64,000 nt of DNA, taken from the NCBI GenBank assembly GCA_021805565.1, contig JAJZFA010000013.1:62001-126000 (forward strand). The letters run 5' to 3'. The notes under the pieces are model-generated. The model was not told the DNA's origin. It saw only the letters and a program-made list of their open reading frames with translations, and ran no database searches. Each line of letters begins with the position of its first letter. Position 1 is the stretch's first letter. This DNA is from Pseudomonadota bacterium (lineage in GTDB: Bacteria > Pseudomonadota > Alphaproteobacteria > Acetobacterales > Acetobacteraceae). Of this stretch, positions 43,373 through 52,265 are shown piece by piece. The position numbers and the translations under genes were made by a program.

Positions 43373-44751
43373 CCGGTCTATCCATCCCCGCGGGATCGTC
43401 AACCGCTTCGCCCGACGGCGTGCCGATGCCGCAGCGGATGTGGGCGATCCTGACGATCGCCCTCGGCCTGACCCTGGCGGTGCTGGATGGCGGCATCGCC
43501 AACGTCGCGCTGCCGACCATCGCCAGGGAAGTGCATACCTCGCCGGCCAATTCGATCTGGGTGGTGAACGCCTATCAACTCGCGGTAACCATTTCCCTGC
43601 TGCCGCTCGCCTCGCTGGGGGAAATTTACGGATATCGCCGGATTTATCAGGCCGGGCTGGTGCTGTTCACCATCGCGTCGCTTGCCTGTTCGCTGTCGTC
43701 CTCGCTGCCGACGCTGATCGTCGCGCGCATGCTGCAAGGACTTGGCGCGGCGGGAATCATGAGCGTCAACGGCGCGTTGATCCGCTTCATCTATCCGCGC
43801 CGCTGGCTGGGGCGAGGCGTCGGACTGAACGCGACGGTGGGATCGATCGCCTCCGCGCTCGGCCCGTCCGTGGCCTCGGCCATTCTGGCGGTCGCGCCGT
43901 GGCCGTATCTGTTCGCGGTGAACGTGCCGCTGGGCATCCTTGGCGCGGTAATCTCGTTGCGGACGCTGCCGCTGACGCCGCTGTCCGGCATCCGGTTCGA
44001 CGCCGCCAGCGCGGGATTGCAGGCCGTGGCGTTCGGCATGCTGCTGTTCGGCGTGTCAGAGATGGGGCACGGCGATTCCTGGGTCCATGTCGGGGTGGAA
44101 CTGGCCGTGGCGGCGGTATCCGGCTTCGTGCTGGTGATGCGGCAACTCAGCCGCACCGCACCTTTGCTGCCGGTCGATCTGCTGCGCATTCCGTTGTTCG
44201 CGTTATCGGTTTCGACCTCGGTCTGCGCGTTCATCGCGCAATCGATCGCATCGGTGTCCATGCCGTTCCTGTTCGAGCACCGGTTCCAGTTGGACCAGGT
44301 GATGACCGGGTTGCTGATGACCCCCTGGCCGCTGGTGGTGGCGGTGATCGCGCCGATTGCCGGCCGGCTGGCGGATAAATATTCAGCCGGCTTGCTGGGC
44401 GGCGTCGGGCTGGCGGTCATGGGGCTGGGACTGCTCGCCATGAGCCTGCTGCCGGATCATCCGGCGACCATCGATATCGTATGGCGGATGTCGCTGTGCG
44501 GACTGGGGTTCGGCTTCTTCAACACGCCGAATAACCGGGCGATCATCACCGCCGCCCCTCCGGTCCGGACAGGCGGGGCAAGCGGAATGCAGGCCACCGC
44601 CCGTTTGCTCGGCCAATCCATGGGCGCGGCCCTGGTGGCGCTGGTGTTCACCGCATTCCCCGAGAATGGCACCACGGTGACGCTGTTCATCGCCGCGGGC
44701 GTGTCCGGTGTGGCGGCCTGCGTGAGCTTCACCCGGATGGCGGCGGTCTAG
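43369..44751 (+). CDS. MFS transporter, DHA2 (EmrB/QacA)-like
   Basis: 460 residues with about 14 hydrophobic helices. MWAILTIALGLTLAVLDGGIANVALPTIAREVHTSPANSIWVVNAYQLA is the first helix and motif D1 of drug:H+ antiporters (VLDxTIVNVALP type), GEIYGYRRIYQAGLVLFTIAS is motif A region and helix 3, and the sequence AGIMSVNGALIRFIYP follows. Likely exports a small compound in exchange for protons; substrate not inferable. The start overlaps the stop of GT9 (ATGA), so it belongs to the same translational unit, hinting at an exported glycan or antimicrobial rather than an unrelated transporter. Confidence 0.88.
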   Translation: MTGLSIPAGSSTASPDGVPMPQRMWAILTIALGLTLAVLDGGIANVALPTIAREVHTSPANSIWVVNAYQLAVTISLLPLASLGEIYGYRRIYQAGLVLFTIASLACSLSSSLPTLIVARMLQGLGAAGIMSVNGALIRFIYPRRWLGRGVGLNATVGSIASALGPSVASAILAVAPWPYLFAVNVPLGILGAVISLRTLPLTPLSGIRFDAASAGLQAVAFGMLLFGVSEMGHGDSWVHVGVELAVAAVSGFVLVMRQLSRTAPLLPVDLLRIPLFALSVSTSVCAFIAQSIASVSMPFLFEHRFQLDQVMTGLLMTPWPLVVAVIAPIAGRLADKYSAGLLGGVGLAVMGLGLLAMSLLPDHPATIDIVWRMSLCGLGFGFFNTPNNRAIITAAPPVRTGGASGMQATARLLGQSMGAALVALVFTAFPENGTTVTLFIAAGVSGVAACVSFTRMAAV

Positions 44752-44783
44752 CCGGACCAGGGCGCGCGCAGTCACCCCGGACA

Positions 44784-44812
44784 TTGGCACGAGCAAGCCG
44801 GCGAGAAATAAC
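44784..44812 (+). promoter_or_regulatory. candidate sigma70 promoter of the Hint-domain gene
   Basis: TTGGCA (44784-44789, 5/6 to consensus), a 17-bp spacer and AATAAC (44807-44812, 4/6) lie 67-95 bases before the ATG at 44879. The preceding gene ends at 44751, so a promoter is needed somewhere here. Confidence 0.35.
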
Positions 44813-44878
44813 CAAGCGCGGCGATGCGACTCTGTGATAGTCTAACCGAATCGGTGTGGTGTTCGTAACGGAGATCGT

Positions 44879-46927
44879 ATGGCAATTTTGACCGTCGGGA
44901 CTGGCAGCGGATTTGGCTTCAGCACGTTGGCCAGTGCCGTCGCGGCGTCGGCGAACGGCGACATCATTCAGGTCCAGGCCGGCACATATACCAACGACTT
45001 CGCCGCGATCAACACCAGCATCACCATCGAGGGTGTCGGTGGCATGGTTAACTTGGTGGCGACGACGACGCCGCTGCAACAGAAAGGCATTCTGATCATT
45101 GGCGGCAATTCGCCGGGCCCGACGGTCACGCTCGACAACATTTCCTTTTCGGGCGCGGCGATATCGAGTGCGTCTGGGGGCAATGGTGCCGGCATCCGTT
45201 ATCAAAGCGGCAATCTGACGATCGATAATTGCAATTTTCAGAACAACCAGGACGGGCTGCTGGCGAACCCCGACCCCAACGGAAGCATTACGATCAATCA
45301 TTCGGAATTCGCGAACAACGGCAATGCCAGCCCGCCGTCATCTGGGACCGAACACAACCTTTATGTCGGTGCGATCCAGCAACTGACGATCGATAACAGC
45401 ACGTTTACCAACCCCATTACCGGGCACGATATCAAAAGCCGGGCGCTGAACACGACAATCAGGAATTCCATCATCGCCGATCCGAACGGCACCGGCAGTT
45501 ACCAAATCGACCTGCCGAACGGCGGCAACGCGATTATCCAGAACAACACCATCGAAAAGGGACCGGGTGCCCAGAACCATAGTTTTATTTCGTTTGGCGA
45601 AGGGGGCAGTCTGGCATCCAATTCTGCGCTAAGCGTGACGGGAAACACCGTCATCAACGATACCGGCGGCGCCGCCACGTTGCTGGCGAACCACACGGGA
45701 GTCACGGCCAGCGTGACCAACAACACCGTGTATGGACTGACTGTCAATCAGCTTGTCAGCGGTCCGGCCGGTTCGCTCGCCAGTAACGCGTTGCAGCCGA
45801 TATCCAGCGCCCCGCCGGTCAGTTATGCCGCGCCTTACCTGCCGGTGCTGCCATTTTCGTTCGCCTGTTTCGCGGCCGGCACACGTATTCTGACCACGAA
45901 CGGAGATGTGCCGGTCGAATCGCTTGGTATCGGCCAACATGTGAACGTGACCGGGCCGGCGGCAAGCGAACGGTCCAGGCCGGTTCGCTGGATCGGGCAC
46001 CGGACCATCGATCTGACCCGCCATGCCCATCCGGACCATGTGCAACCCATTCGGATCCGGGCGGGTGCGTTTGCGCCCGGACGGCCACGGCGAGATTTGC
46101 TGCTGTCGCCCGATCACGCGGTTTATACCGATGGCATGCTGATTCCGGTCAGGCTGCTGCGTAACGACGCGACCATCGTGCGGGAAGACGGGCTCCGGTC
46201 CATCCGGTATTTCCATGTCGAACTCGACCGGCACGACGTTTTGTTCGCCGAAGACCTGGCGGCCGAGAGTTACCTCGACACCGGCAACCGGGGTATCTTC
46301 GAAAATGCTGGAATGCCGATGACGCTGCATCCGGATATGACCTCGGGCGCTGGGCAGGCCAAGCGGGAAGGGCGGTCATGCGCGCCGTTCGTCGCCGATG
46401 CCGGGCGGGTGGAACCGGTTTGGCGGCGGCTGGCCGGCCGGGCGGCCGAACTGGGATACCGGTGTGCCGCACCGGTCACGACAACCGACCCGGCGTTGCG
46501 CCTGCTGGCCGGTCGCCGGACCTGCCGGCCGGTGGCGGTGGATGGCGCCCGCCATGTGTTCGTCCTGCCGCCGGAGACCGGTTCGGTGCGTATTCTGTCG
46601 CGGTCCGCCGCGCCCTGCGAACTCGCACCTTGGGTGGAAGACCGCCGGCGCCTCGGGGTTGCGGTTGGCCGCATCGTTCTCGGCGGTTCGGCCGGTCGCG
46701 GCGACGTGGCGCTGGATCATCCGTCCCTGGCGGATGGCTGGTGGGCCGCGGAGCGCGATCGCCATCGTTTGTGGCGCTGGACGAATGGCGATGCCGCGCT
46801 GCGATTGCCGCCGGGGACCGCGACCGTGGCGATCGATCTGGCGGGGGAAAACCGTTACCGGTCCGGAACGCGGGAAGCGACGGTCCGGCCTACATTCCCG
46901 ACGGGTATTGAACTGGCCGCTTCGTAG
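44879..46927 (+). CDS. beta-helix protein with Hint (hedgehog/intein) domain
   Basis: 682 residues. Residues 1 to about 310 form a right-handed parallel beta-helix: GTGSGFGFSTLASAVAASANGDIIQVQAGTYTNDF then many NxTIxN/NCNFQNNQDG turns typical of pectate-lyase-like helices. A Hint_2 domain follows, starting at the candidate splicing residue Cys330 in CFAAGTRILTTNGDVPVESLGIGQHV, and ending near RYFHVELDRHDVLFAEDLAAESYLDTGNRG; about 190 C-terminal residues remain. Hint domains catalyse N-S acyl shift and can cut or release their N-terminal partner. No classical signal peptide. GGAG lies 6 bases before the ATG. Secretion by a type I-like route is common for relatives, but no transporter is adjacent. 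Confidence 0.85.
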   Translation: MAILTVGTGSGFGFSTLASAVAASANGDIIQVQAGTYTNDFAAINTSITIEGVGGMVNLVATTTPLQQKGILIIGGNSPGPTVTLDNISFSGAAISSASGGNGAGIRYQSGNLTIDNCNFQNNQDGLLANPDPNGSITINHSEFANNGNASPPSSGTEHNLYVGAIQQLTIDNSTFTNPITGHDIKSRALNTTIRNSIIADPNGTGSYQIDLPNGGNAIIQNNTIEKGPGAQNHSFISFGEGGSLASNSALSVTGNTVINDTGGAATLLANHTGVTASVTNNTVYGLTVNQLVSGPAGSLASNALQPISSAPPVSYAAPYLPVLPFSFACFAAGTRILTTNGDVPVESLGIGQHVNVTGPAASERSRPVRWIGHRTIDLTRHAHPDHVQPIRIRAGAFAPGRPRRDLLLSPDHAVYTDGMLIPVRLLRNDATIVREDGLRSIRYFHVELDRHDVLFAEDLAAESYLDTGNRGIFENAGMPMTLHPDMTSGAGQAKREGRSCAPFVADAGRVEPVWRRLAGRAAELGYRCAAPVTTTDPALRLLAGRRTCRPVAVDGARHVFVLPPETGSVRILSRSAAPCELAPWVEDRRRLGVAVGRIVLGGSAGRGDVALDHPSLADGWWAAERDRHRLWRWTNGDAALRLPPGTATVAIDLAGENRYRSGTREATVRPTFPTGIELAAS

Positions 46928-47009
46928 CTGCATTCCAGGTTCTCGCCATGCCCGAGCAGACTCCGTATGGTCGAACCCAACGCGGTTTCGGCAGAAGGTT
47001 TCGCTCACG

Positions 47010-48194
47010 ATGACAACGCCCCTGGCAGGTATCGTCGTCCTGGATTTTGGCCAAGTTTATCAGGGCCCGTATGCCACCATGCTGATGGCGAAGGCCGGCG
47101 CCGATGTCATCAAGATCGAGCCGCCGAGCGGCGAACCGCTGCGCCGGCGGGCGATCGCCGGCGGCGGCGATACCACGCTGCCGATGGCGATGCTGAACGC
47201 CAACAAGCGGGCCGTCACGCTCAACCTGAAGTCCGAAGCGGGCAAGGACCTGTTGATGCGGATGGCCGCTCGGGCCGATGTCTTGCTCGAGAATTTCTCA
47301 CCCGGCACGCTGGACGGACTTGGCGTCGGGTATGACGTACTCAAACAGGTCAATGCGCGGCTGATCTATGCAACAGGAACCGGCTTCGGCATCAGCGGGC
47401 CGGATCGCGACAATCTGGCGATGGATCTCACCGTTCAGGCGGCTTCGGGCATCATGAGCATTACCGGCGATCCGGACGGGCCGCCGATGAAAGCCGGCCC
47501 CGCGCTGGTGGATTTCATGGGTGGAATTCATCTGTACGCCGCCGTCGTGACCGCGCTGCTGCAACGAAACATCACGGGCAAGGGCCAGTTGGCCGAGGTC
47601 GCGATGCAAGAGACCGTGTATCCAACGATGGCCTCCAGCTACGAATACTATCTGCGAACCGGCAAGGTGCCGCCCCGCGCCGGCAACCGCCAGGCCGGCC
47701 TGTCGAGCGCACCGTACAACGCCTTCCAGACCAGCGACGGTTGGGTGACGATCCAGTTGATCACCGAAACCCATTGGCAGAACTTGTTGCGCGCCATGGA
47801 CCGGACCGAGATGCGGGACGATCCGCGTTTCGCCACCAATGACGCGCGAACGAAGAACATCGAGGCGACCGAGGCGCTGGTGACCGCCTGGACGACCGGT
47901 CTGGACAAAAACGCCGTCGCCGCGGCGGCCAAACGCTTCAAGTTTCCGGCCGCCCCGGTGCGCAATGCGGTGGAGGTCATGAACGACCCGCATATGCATC
48001 AGCGCGGCATGCTGCAACGGATCGATCATCCATCGCTTGGCCCGATCGTGGTGCCGAATTCGCCGCTGCGGCTGCATGGAGCCGATCCGGTCGATCCGGT
48101 TCCCAGCCCGCGGCTGGGCCAGCACAACGACGATGTCTATGGCGAGTGGCTGGGGCTGGATGTGGCCGCGCTAAAGCGGGCCGGGGCGATTTAA
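47010..48194 (+). CDS. CaiB/BaiF family CoA-transferase
   Basis: 394 residues, the usual length for family III CoA-transferases. GIVVLDFGQVYQGPYATMLMAKAGADVIKIEPPSG is the N-terminal signature; Asp139 in DNLAMDLTVQAASGIMS is the expected catalytic aspartate that forms the acyl anhydride. Further blocks: MQETVYPTMASSYEYYLRTG and NSPLRLHGADPVDPVPSPRLGQHND. Transfers CoA between carboxylic acids in a catabolic pathway. AGAAGG precedes the ATG at a slightly long spacing. The open frame continues upstream without meaning. Isolated between the Hint protein and a DUF29 gene. Confidence 0.9.
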   Translation: MTTPLAGIVVLDFGQVYQGPYATMLMAKAGADVIKIEPPSGEPLRRRAIAGGGDTTLPMAMLNANKRAVTLNLKSEAGKDLLMRMAARADVLLENFSPGTLDGLGVGYDVLKQVNARLIYATGTGFGISGPDRDNLAMDLTVQAASGIMSITGDPDGPPMKAGPALVDFMGGIHLYAAVVTALLQRNITGKGQLAEVAMQETVYPTMASSYEYYLRTGKVPPRAGNRQAGLSSAPYNAFQTSDGWVTIQLITETHWQNLLRAMDRTEMRDDPRFATNDARTKNIEATEALVTAWTTGLDKNAVAAAAKRFKFPAAPVRNAVEVMNDPHMHQRGMLQRIDHPSLGPIVVPNSPLRLHGADPVDPVPSPRLGQHNDDVYGEWLGLDVAALKRAGAI

Positions 48195-48331
48195 CGGCGG
48201 CATCGGCATGCAGTGGGTCAGCACGCCGGCAACGTTGCCCGTGGCCCCGGTGACGATTCCCCAAGCCAGCCTTGCCTTTGTGGCCTACAACCTGACTTAC
48301 TGGTGCATACCGGTCATTTGGAACATGCCGA

Positions 48332-48775
48332 ATGAGCAATTCGACCCTCTACGATGAAGATTTCTACGCTTGGGCGAATGAACAAGCCGCGCTCCTGCGG
48401 GCTGGCCGCCTGTCCGAGGCCGATATCGAACACGTCGCCGAGGAGATCGAAACCATGGGCAAGGCCGAGAAGCGCGAGCTCGTCAGCCGCCTGAAGGTTC
48501 TGCTGATGCATCTGCTGAAATGGCACTTTCAGCCGGGCGGTCGTTCGACCAGTTGGCGTCTGACCGTCGCGGAGCAGCGCCGGGAGGTTGTCGAGCATCT
48601 TGCGGATAATCCCAGCCTCAAAGCAAAGCTGCCAGAGGCCATGGAAAATGCCTATGGCGGCGCGCTTTTGGCTGCTGCTCGTGAAACGAACCTGGACCTG
48701 GGCACGTTCCCCTCTTTCTGTCCTTGGTCCTTCGAGCAGGCGATAGACCGCGATTTCTGGCCGGGCGAGGGTTAA
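48332..48775 (+). CDS. DUF29 family protein
   Basis: 147 residues matching DUF29: LYDEDFYAWANEQAALLRAGRLSEADIEHVAEEIETMGKAEKRELVSRLKVLLMHLLKWHFQPG...SWRLTVAEQRREV...LADNPSLKA and the ending FPSFCPWSFEQAIDRDFWPG. The family is common in cyanobacteria and Acetobacteraceae, often in many copies; function unknown. The 113-bp repeat copy B begins 55 bp after its stop codon. Confidence 0.88.
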   Translation: MSNSTLYDEDFYAWANEQAALLRAGRLSEADIEHVAEEIETMGKAEKRELVSRLKVLLMHLLKWHFQPGGRSTSWRLTVAEQRREVVEHLADNPSLKAKLPEAMENAYGGALLAAARETNLDLGTFPSFCPWSFEQAIDRDFWPGEG

Positions 48776-48830
48776 TTCCGTGATCGACTCTGCCCTTTTC
48801 GGTACGTATTCGCGCCGGCCTGGCACGCTG

Positions 48831-48943
48831 AGGCCATGCCCAACAATTATCGCTTCGGATCGCAGTGTCGGGCATGCCCTAAGCTTATGTTTTGCACGGC
48901 AACTTTGCTGGCGTGCTGACGCACTTATTTGCCAGCGTTGCCT
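48831..48943. repeat. 113-bp dispersed intergenic repeat, copy B
   Basis: Second copy of the element at 131-243, same orientation, 110 of 113 bases identical. Arms 48831-48841 and 48870-48880 form the first hairpin; arms 48898-48912 and 48931-48942 the second. Identity outside these bounds is not visible. It lies 55 bp after the DUF29 stop codon, in the gap before a gene-poor stretch, so both copies are intergenic. Confidence 0.88.
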
Positions 48944-49480
48944 GAGGGTACCCCGTCCGGCCAGTCCTCGCGCGCCCTTGCCTGCCACCCTAACCCGGCC
49001 CCGCACCGGAGACTATGCGGCGACCGCACCGCACCTTGCCGGGATCTTCCATAATGAACGATTCCGGGATCGGATCAATTATACCAATCCGCTTAAATGC
49101 CAGCCCATGAAGAATGGACCGGCGCGGCTTGGTATCGGTCTTTTTTTGGCGCGCCGCCGCCCTCCAACCCGGCGCGCGATACAAACCGAGCCACTCGATC
49201 GTCACGGGTTCCTTTGACCGATCGAGCACATGTGTCTGACCGAAGACGTGGTGGCGATGTCGCCGTAACCGGCGGTTTAATCCTCTGCCGATCTCGGCAA
49301 ACGGCGCAACCGTTCGTCCAGGTCGGGCACAACCACCTGGAATTGTTCGTATATCGCCGCTGCGGCTATCATTTCGCGAGCCTGCGGAATACACGCCAGC
49401 GCTGGAATGTCTCCCGCCAAAAGTCCACGGCCTGGGCGGTTCAGTCGTATTCGGGCGCCCCCTGACGACGGTTGGCACGA
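48944..49480. other. gene-poor region with a possible broken minus-strand ORF
   Basis: No gene of normal length is supported here. A minus-strand frame running up to TAA at 49277-49279 contains MIAAAAIYEQFQVVVPDLDERLRRLPRSAED (ATG at 49372), and a second frame just upstream reads AQAVDFWRETFQRWRVFRRLA before stopping, so together they look like one small protein split by a frameshift. No family recognised. A short ATTATACCAATCC motif occurs at 49078-49090. The other open frames here show no codon-usage support. Confidence 0.45.
49117..49147 (+). terminator. possible intrinsic terminator on the plus strand
   Basis: GACCG (49117-49121) pairs with CGGTC (49136-49140) directly before seven T residues (49141-49147). 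The stem is short and the loop is 14 nt, so this is weak, but the T run is unusual in such GC-rich DNA. Confidence 0.3.
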
Positions 49481-50665
49481 TCAGGCAGCAATCAGGCCGG
49501 TCATTGGCGCGACTGTCTCGCTGCCTGGGAAAATCCGGCTGAGCGCGGTGGGGTTTAGTCCTAAATGGGCGGCCAGCAGACCCTTTGCCACGGCCCTCAG
49601 GTCGGTTGTTGGCGCCAGATCGCGGTTCTCCAACAACCGGTCCGGACCCAGGCCGGGCCAGTTTGCACTGACCCGGCCGCCAGCGACCGCGCCGCCCAGC
49701 ATCAACGCAACCGTTCCGGTGCCGTGGTCGGTGCCCTGTGTGCCGTTGATCCGGACAGTGCGGCCGAATTCGGTCATGACCAGTACGGCGGTTCGTGCCC
49801 ATACCGGACCCAGGGCCGTTTGCAGCGCCATCAGCCCGGCGTCCAACTGTTTCAACGCGCCTGTCAGCCGCCGGGCCTGTGCGGTGTGGGTGTCCCAGCC
49901 GCCAACTTCCAGCGCTGCGATCCGGGGTCCGTCCGGCGCACCCAGCATCTCCCCCGCGATCCGCGCCAGGGCGGGAAAGGCGTTTTTGTCGCTGGGTTCG
50001 ACCTGCCCGGCCAGCACGGCGTCGCTGAAGCCTCGGCCGCGCAGGCCTTCGGCGATCGCCGGGCCAATGACCGGATCGTGCTGGTTCAGCGCGGCGATGG
50101 CTGCATATAGATCCGGTGCCGGCTGGGAAAACCCGTTGGGTGCCCAGTTTCCGACGCGCGCGGGCCCGCGCAACAGCAGCGGCACCGATAGCCCGACCGC
50201 CAGGGCGTCGCCGTCTGGCCGGTTCGTTGCCGCACCGGACAACTCCCCGGCGACACGGTTCAGCCATCCGCTGGTCATTCGCCGATCCGCGCCGGATTCC
50301 AGATAGTCCTGCGCCTCGAAATGGCTGCGGACGCGATAAGCCCCGGCAACGGCATGCACCGCCAGAGCCTGATTGGCCCGGTACATCGCGTGCATGCCGA
50401 TTAACGCGGGATGCAGACCGTAGAAGCCCCCCAGATCCAGCAGCCCATCCGGTTGTCCAGGCCCTGGCGGGACGATCTCGGCGCGTAAACCGGCGAGGCC
50501 AGGATCGCCGTATGGGACCACCGCTGCCATGCCATCCAGTGCGCCACGCAGGATGACCACCACGAATCGCTTGCCGGTTGGTGCATCGGCCAGCGCCATC
50601 CGTGTGCTGCCGAAGGTGGCACCGGTTGCCAGACCGAGCAGGGCGGCGCGGCGGGGGAGGATCAT
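49481..50665 (-). CDS. DUF1501 domain-containing protein
   Basis: 394 residues. N-terminal RRAALLGLATGATFGSTRMALADA is a twin-arginine-like signal peptide for export of a folded protein. The body has the DUF1501 pattern: FVVVILRGALDGMAAVVPYGDP, LHPALIGMHAMYRANQALAVHAVAG, SHFEAQDYLESG, GGWDTHTAQARRL and AVLVMTEFGRTVRINGTQGTDHGTGTVALMLGGAV, all typical of these sulfatase-like proteins of unknown function. Paired with the DUF1800 protein encoded 4 bp upstream, a constant pairing in many proteobacteria and planctomycetes. Confidence 0.9.
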   Translation of the reverse strand: MILPRRAALLGLATGATFGSTRMALADAPTGKRFVVVILRGALDGMAAVVPYGDPGLAGLRAEIVPPGPGQPDGLLDLGGFYGLHPALIGMHAMYRANQALAVHAVAGAYRVRSHFEAQDYLESGADRRMTSGWLNRVAGELSGAATNRPDGDALAVGLSVPLLLRGPARVGNWAPNGFSQPAPDLYAAIAALNQHDPVIGPAIAEGLRGRGFSDAVLAGQVEPSDKNAFPALARIAGEMLGAPDGPRIAALEVGGWDTHTAQARRLTGALKQLDAGLMALQTALGPVWARTAVLVMTEFGRTVRINGTQGTDHGTGTVALMLGGAVAGGRVSANWPGLGPDRLLENRDLAPTTDLRAVAKGLLAAHLGLNPTALSRIFPGSETVAPMTGLIAA

Positions 50666-50669
50666 GGGG

Positions 50670-51959
50670 TTAACGCCTCTGGAATTCGGAACAGGTCAGC
50701 AGCAGCGTCATCGCATCCCGGCGGGAACCGGCCCGGACGATGGCGTCGCGGGTTCCGGGCCGGAGCAACGGGCCGAGGACGTTCCCGGCGATGTCCATCG
50801 CATCGCGTGTGCCGACCCGCCCGGCAAATCCGCTGGCCCAGTCGATCCGCCGCAGCATCGCCTCCGGTGCTGCCCAATCGACCGCTCGGTCGGGCCAGCC
50901 ATCCGGAGCAGGCGCGGTCCACAGCGGTTGACCGAGCCCGGCCACGATCCCCGGCAGGTTCGCGATCTGACCGGGTGGGATACCGAGCGCCCGGAGGCAG
51001 GCAACGACGTAATCCGTGGGGGTTCGCAGTTTGGTGGCCGGACGCCACGCGGCATCTAGCCGCGGCAGCGCGGCGGACGCGGCGGCGAGGTCGCCGCCTG
51101 TGTCGCGCAGCACGCCCTCGATCGCGCGCACGGCGTCCGCCGGGGGATCGTCGGCGATGAAGTGGCGTACCAGTTTGACGGCAAGAAAGCGGTGGGTTGC
51201 CGGATGATTGGCCAGAAACTCCAGCGCGGCGATGCCGCCGGCCTCGCCGGGGGGGAACGTGTGGCGCAAAATCGTCTGTTCGCCCGGTTCGTGGGCGAAG
51301 GGACGGAAGCGAAATCCTGGTGGGTCGGCCTTCGGATCGACCGACCATCCAGTGAGGATTTTGGCGAATGCGGTCACGTCGGCCTGCGAATACCCGCCCG
51401 ACAGGCTGACGGTGTGCAGTTCGAGGCACTCGCGCGCGAGGTTTTCGTTCAGGCCGCGATGGTTTTTTTGCCCGGCCTGACTGTCCGGGCCGGCAGATCC
51501 GGCGTTGTCGAGATACATCAGCATGGCCGGGTGGCGCATTGCCGCCAGCAGCATATCGCCAAACCGGCCGGCAACGTGAGGGCGGATGGCTTCTTCGACG
51601 AAGGCGCCGGCGACCGCGGCGCAGGCACCCTGCCGGCGCGAGACGGTGAAATGATTGGTCCAGAACCAGACCAGCCGTTCGCGGAACGGGGCAGGGGTGG
51701 CAACCGCGTTGGCCAGTTGCGCGGTGGCCTGGGCCTTGAACAGCGCGGCGACCCGCGATTCGCCCGGCGGTGGCGTTGTCTCGCGATCTTCGCGCAGCGC
51801 GGCGAGTCCTTTCGCCGTGGTTGGCGGGTCAACCAGCCGCGTGGGGTCGGGCTGGCGGATTTGCGCGATCAGCCACGCGACCGGATCGGATGGCAGCGGT
51901 TCGGCGTCGCGGCGGCCGAGGCCGAACCGGACGAGCGCCACGGCGGTTGGCATGTCCAT
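50670..51959 (-). CDS. DUF1800 domain-containing protein
   Basis: 429 residues. DUF1800 blocks: AVALVRFGLGRRDAEPL at the start, ERLVWFWTNHFTVS, YLDNAGSAGPDSQAG, GLNENLARECLELHTVSLSGGYSQADVTAFAKILTGW, HTFPPGEAGGIAALEFLANHPATHRFLAVKLVRHFIAD. Usually secreted and functioning with the DUF1501 partner; here no clear signal peptide is seen. The start at 51959 is chosen because homologous sequence begins there; the open frame runs on through the antisense of fusA for over 700 codons, which is a GC-rich artefact. Forms a two-gene operon with the DUF1501 gene. Confidence 0.88.
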   Translation of the reverse strand: MDMPTAVALVRFGLGRRDAEPLPSDPVAWLIAQIRQPDPTRLVDPPTTAKGLAALREDRETTPPPGESRVAALFKAQATAQLANAVATPAPFRERLVWFWTNHFTVSRRQGACAAVAGAFVEEAIRPHVAGRFGDMLLAAMRHPAMLMYLDNAGSAGPDSQAGQKNHRGLNENLARECLELHTVSLSGGYSQADVTAFAKILTGWSVDPKADPPGFRFRPFAHEPGEQTILRHTFPPGEAGGIAALEFLANHPATHRFLAVKLVRHFIADDPPADAVRAIEGVLRDTGGDLAAASAALPRLDAAWRPATKLRTPTDYVVACLRALGIPPGQIANLPGIVAGLGQPLWTAPAPDGWPDRAVDWAAPEAMLRRIDWASGFAGRVGTRDAMDIAGNVLGPLLRPGTRDAIVRAGSRRDAMTLLLTCSEFQRR

Positions 51960-52265
51960 GGCACAGTTGTAGCCGGCTCGCCTGTTACAGAGTGTATAAA
52001 AGGGTCTGGCAGGATGGCCGGACCCATTTGGTGGCGGGTAACATTTGGTCCGGTCCCCGCGGTGAAAGCCTGCCTGCCGGTAAGCCGGCGCACAGATTTC
52101 GCACTTGCAAAATTGCTCGCGCTGTCGCATTTGCCGCACCACATAACTGGCCGAACGTTCGGCTGGCGCTTTTGGGCGGGCGCGCGGGGGTTGTCCCCGG
52201 ATCCAGCAATGGATCACGCGCCCTTTCTGATATGAAAGCCCGTTGACTGTTGATGGAGGTTTGCC
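51960..52265. other. divergent promoter region between DUF1800 and fusA
   Basis: No gene is seen in these 306 bases. TATAAA stands at 51995-52000 with a TTGTAG 22 bases upstream, a spacing too long for a normal promoter. The 52100-52140 part is relatively AT-rich (GCACTTGCAAAATTGCTCG). The leaders of both divergent operons must lie here; no clear operator or riboswitch was found. Confidence 0.5.

Noticed and set aside
48944-49480. Insertion-sequence remnant
   Set aside because: No transposase motifs or inverted terminal repeats could be identified; only a short frameshifted frame is seen.
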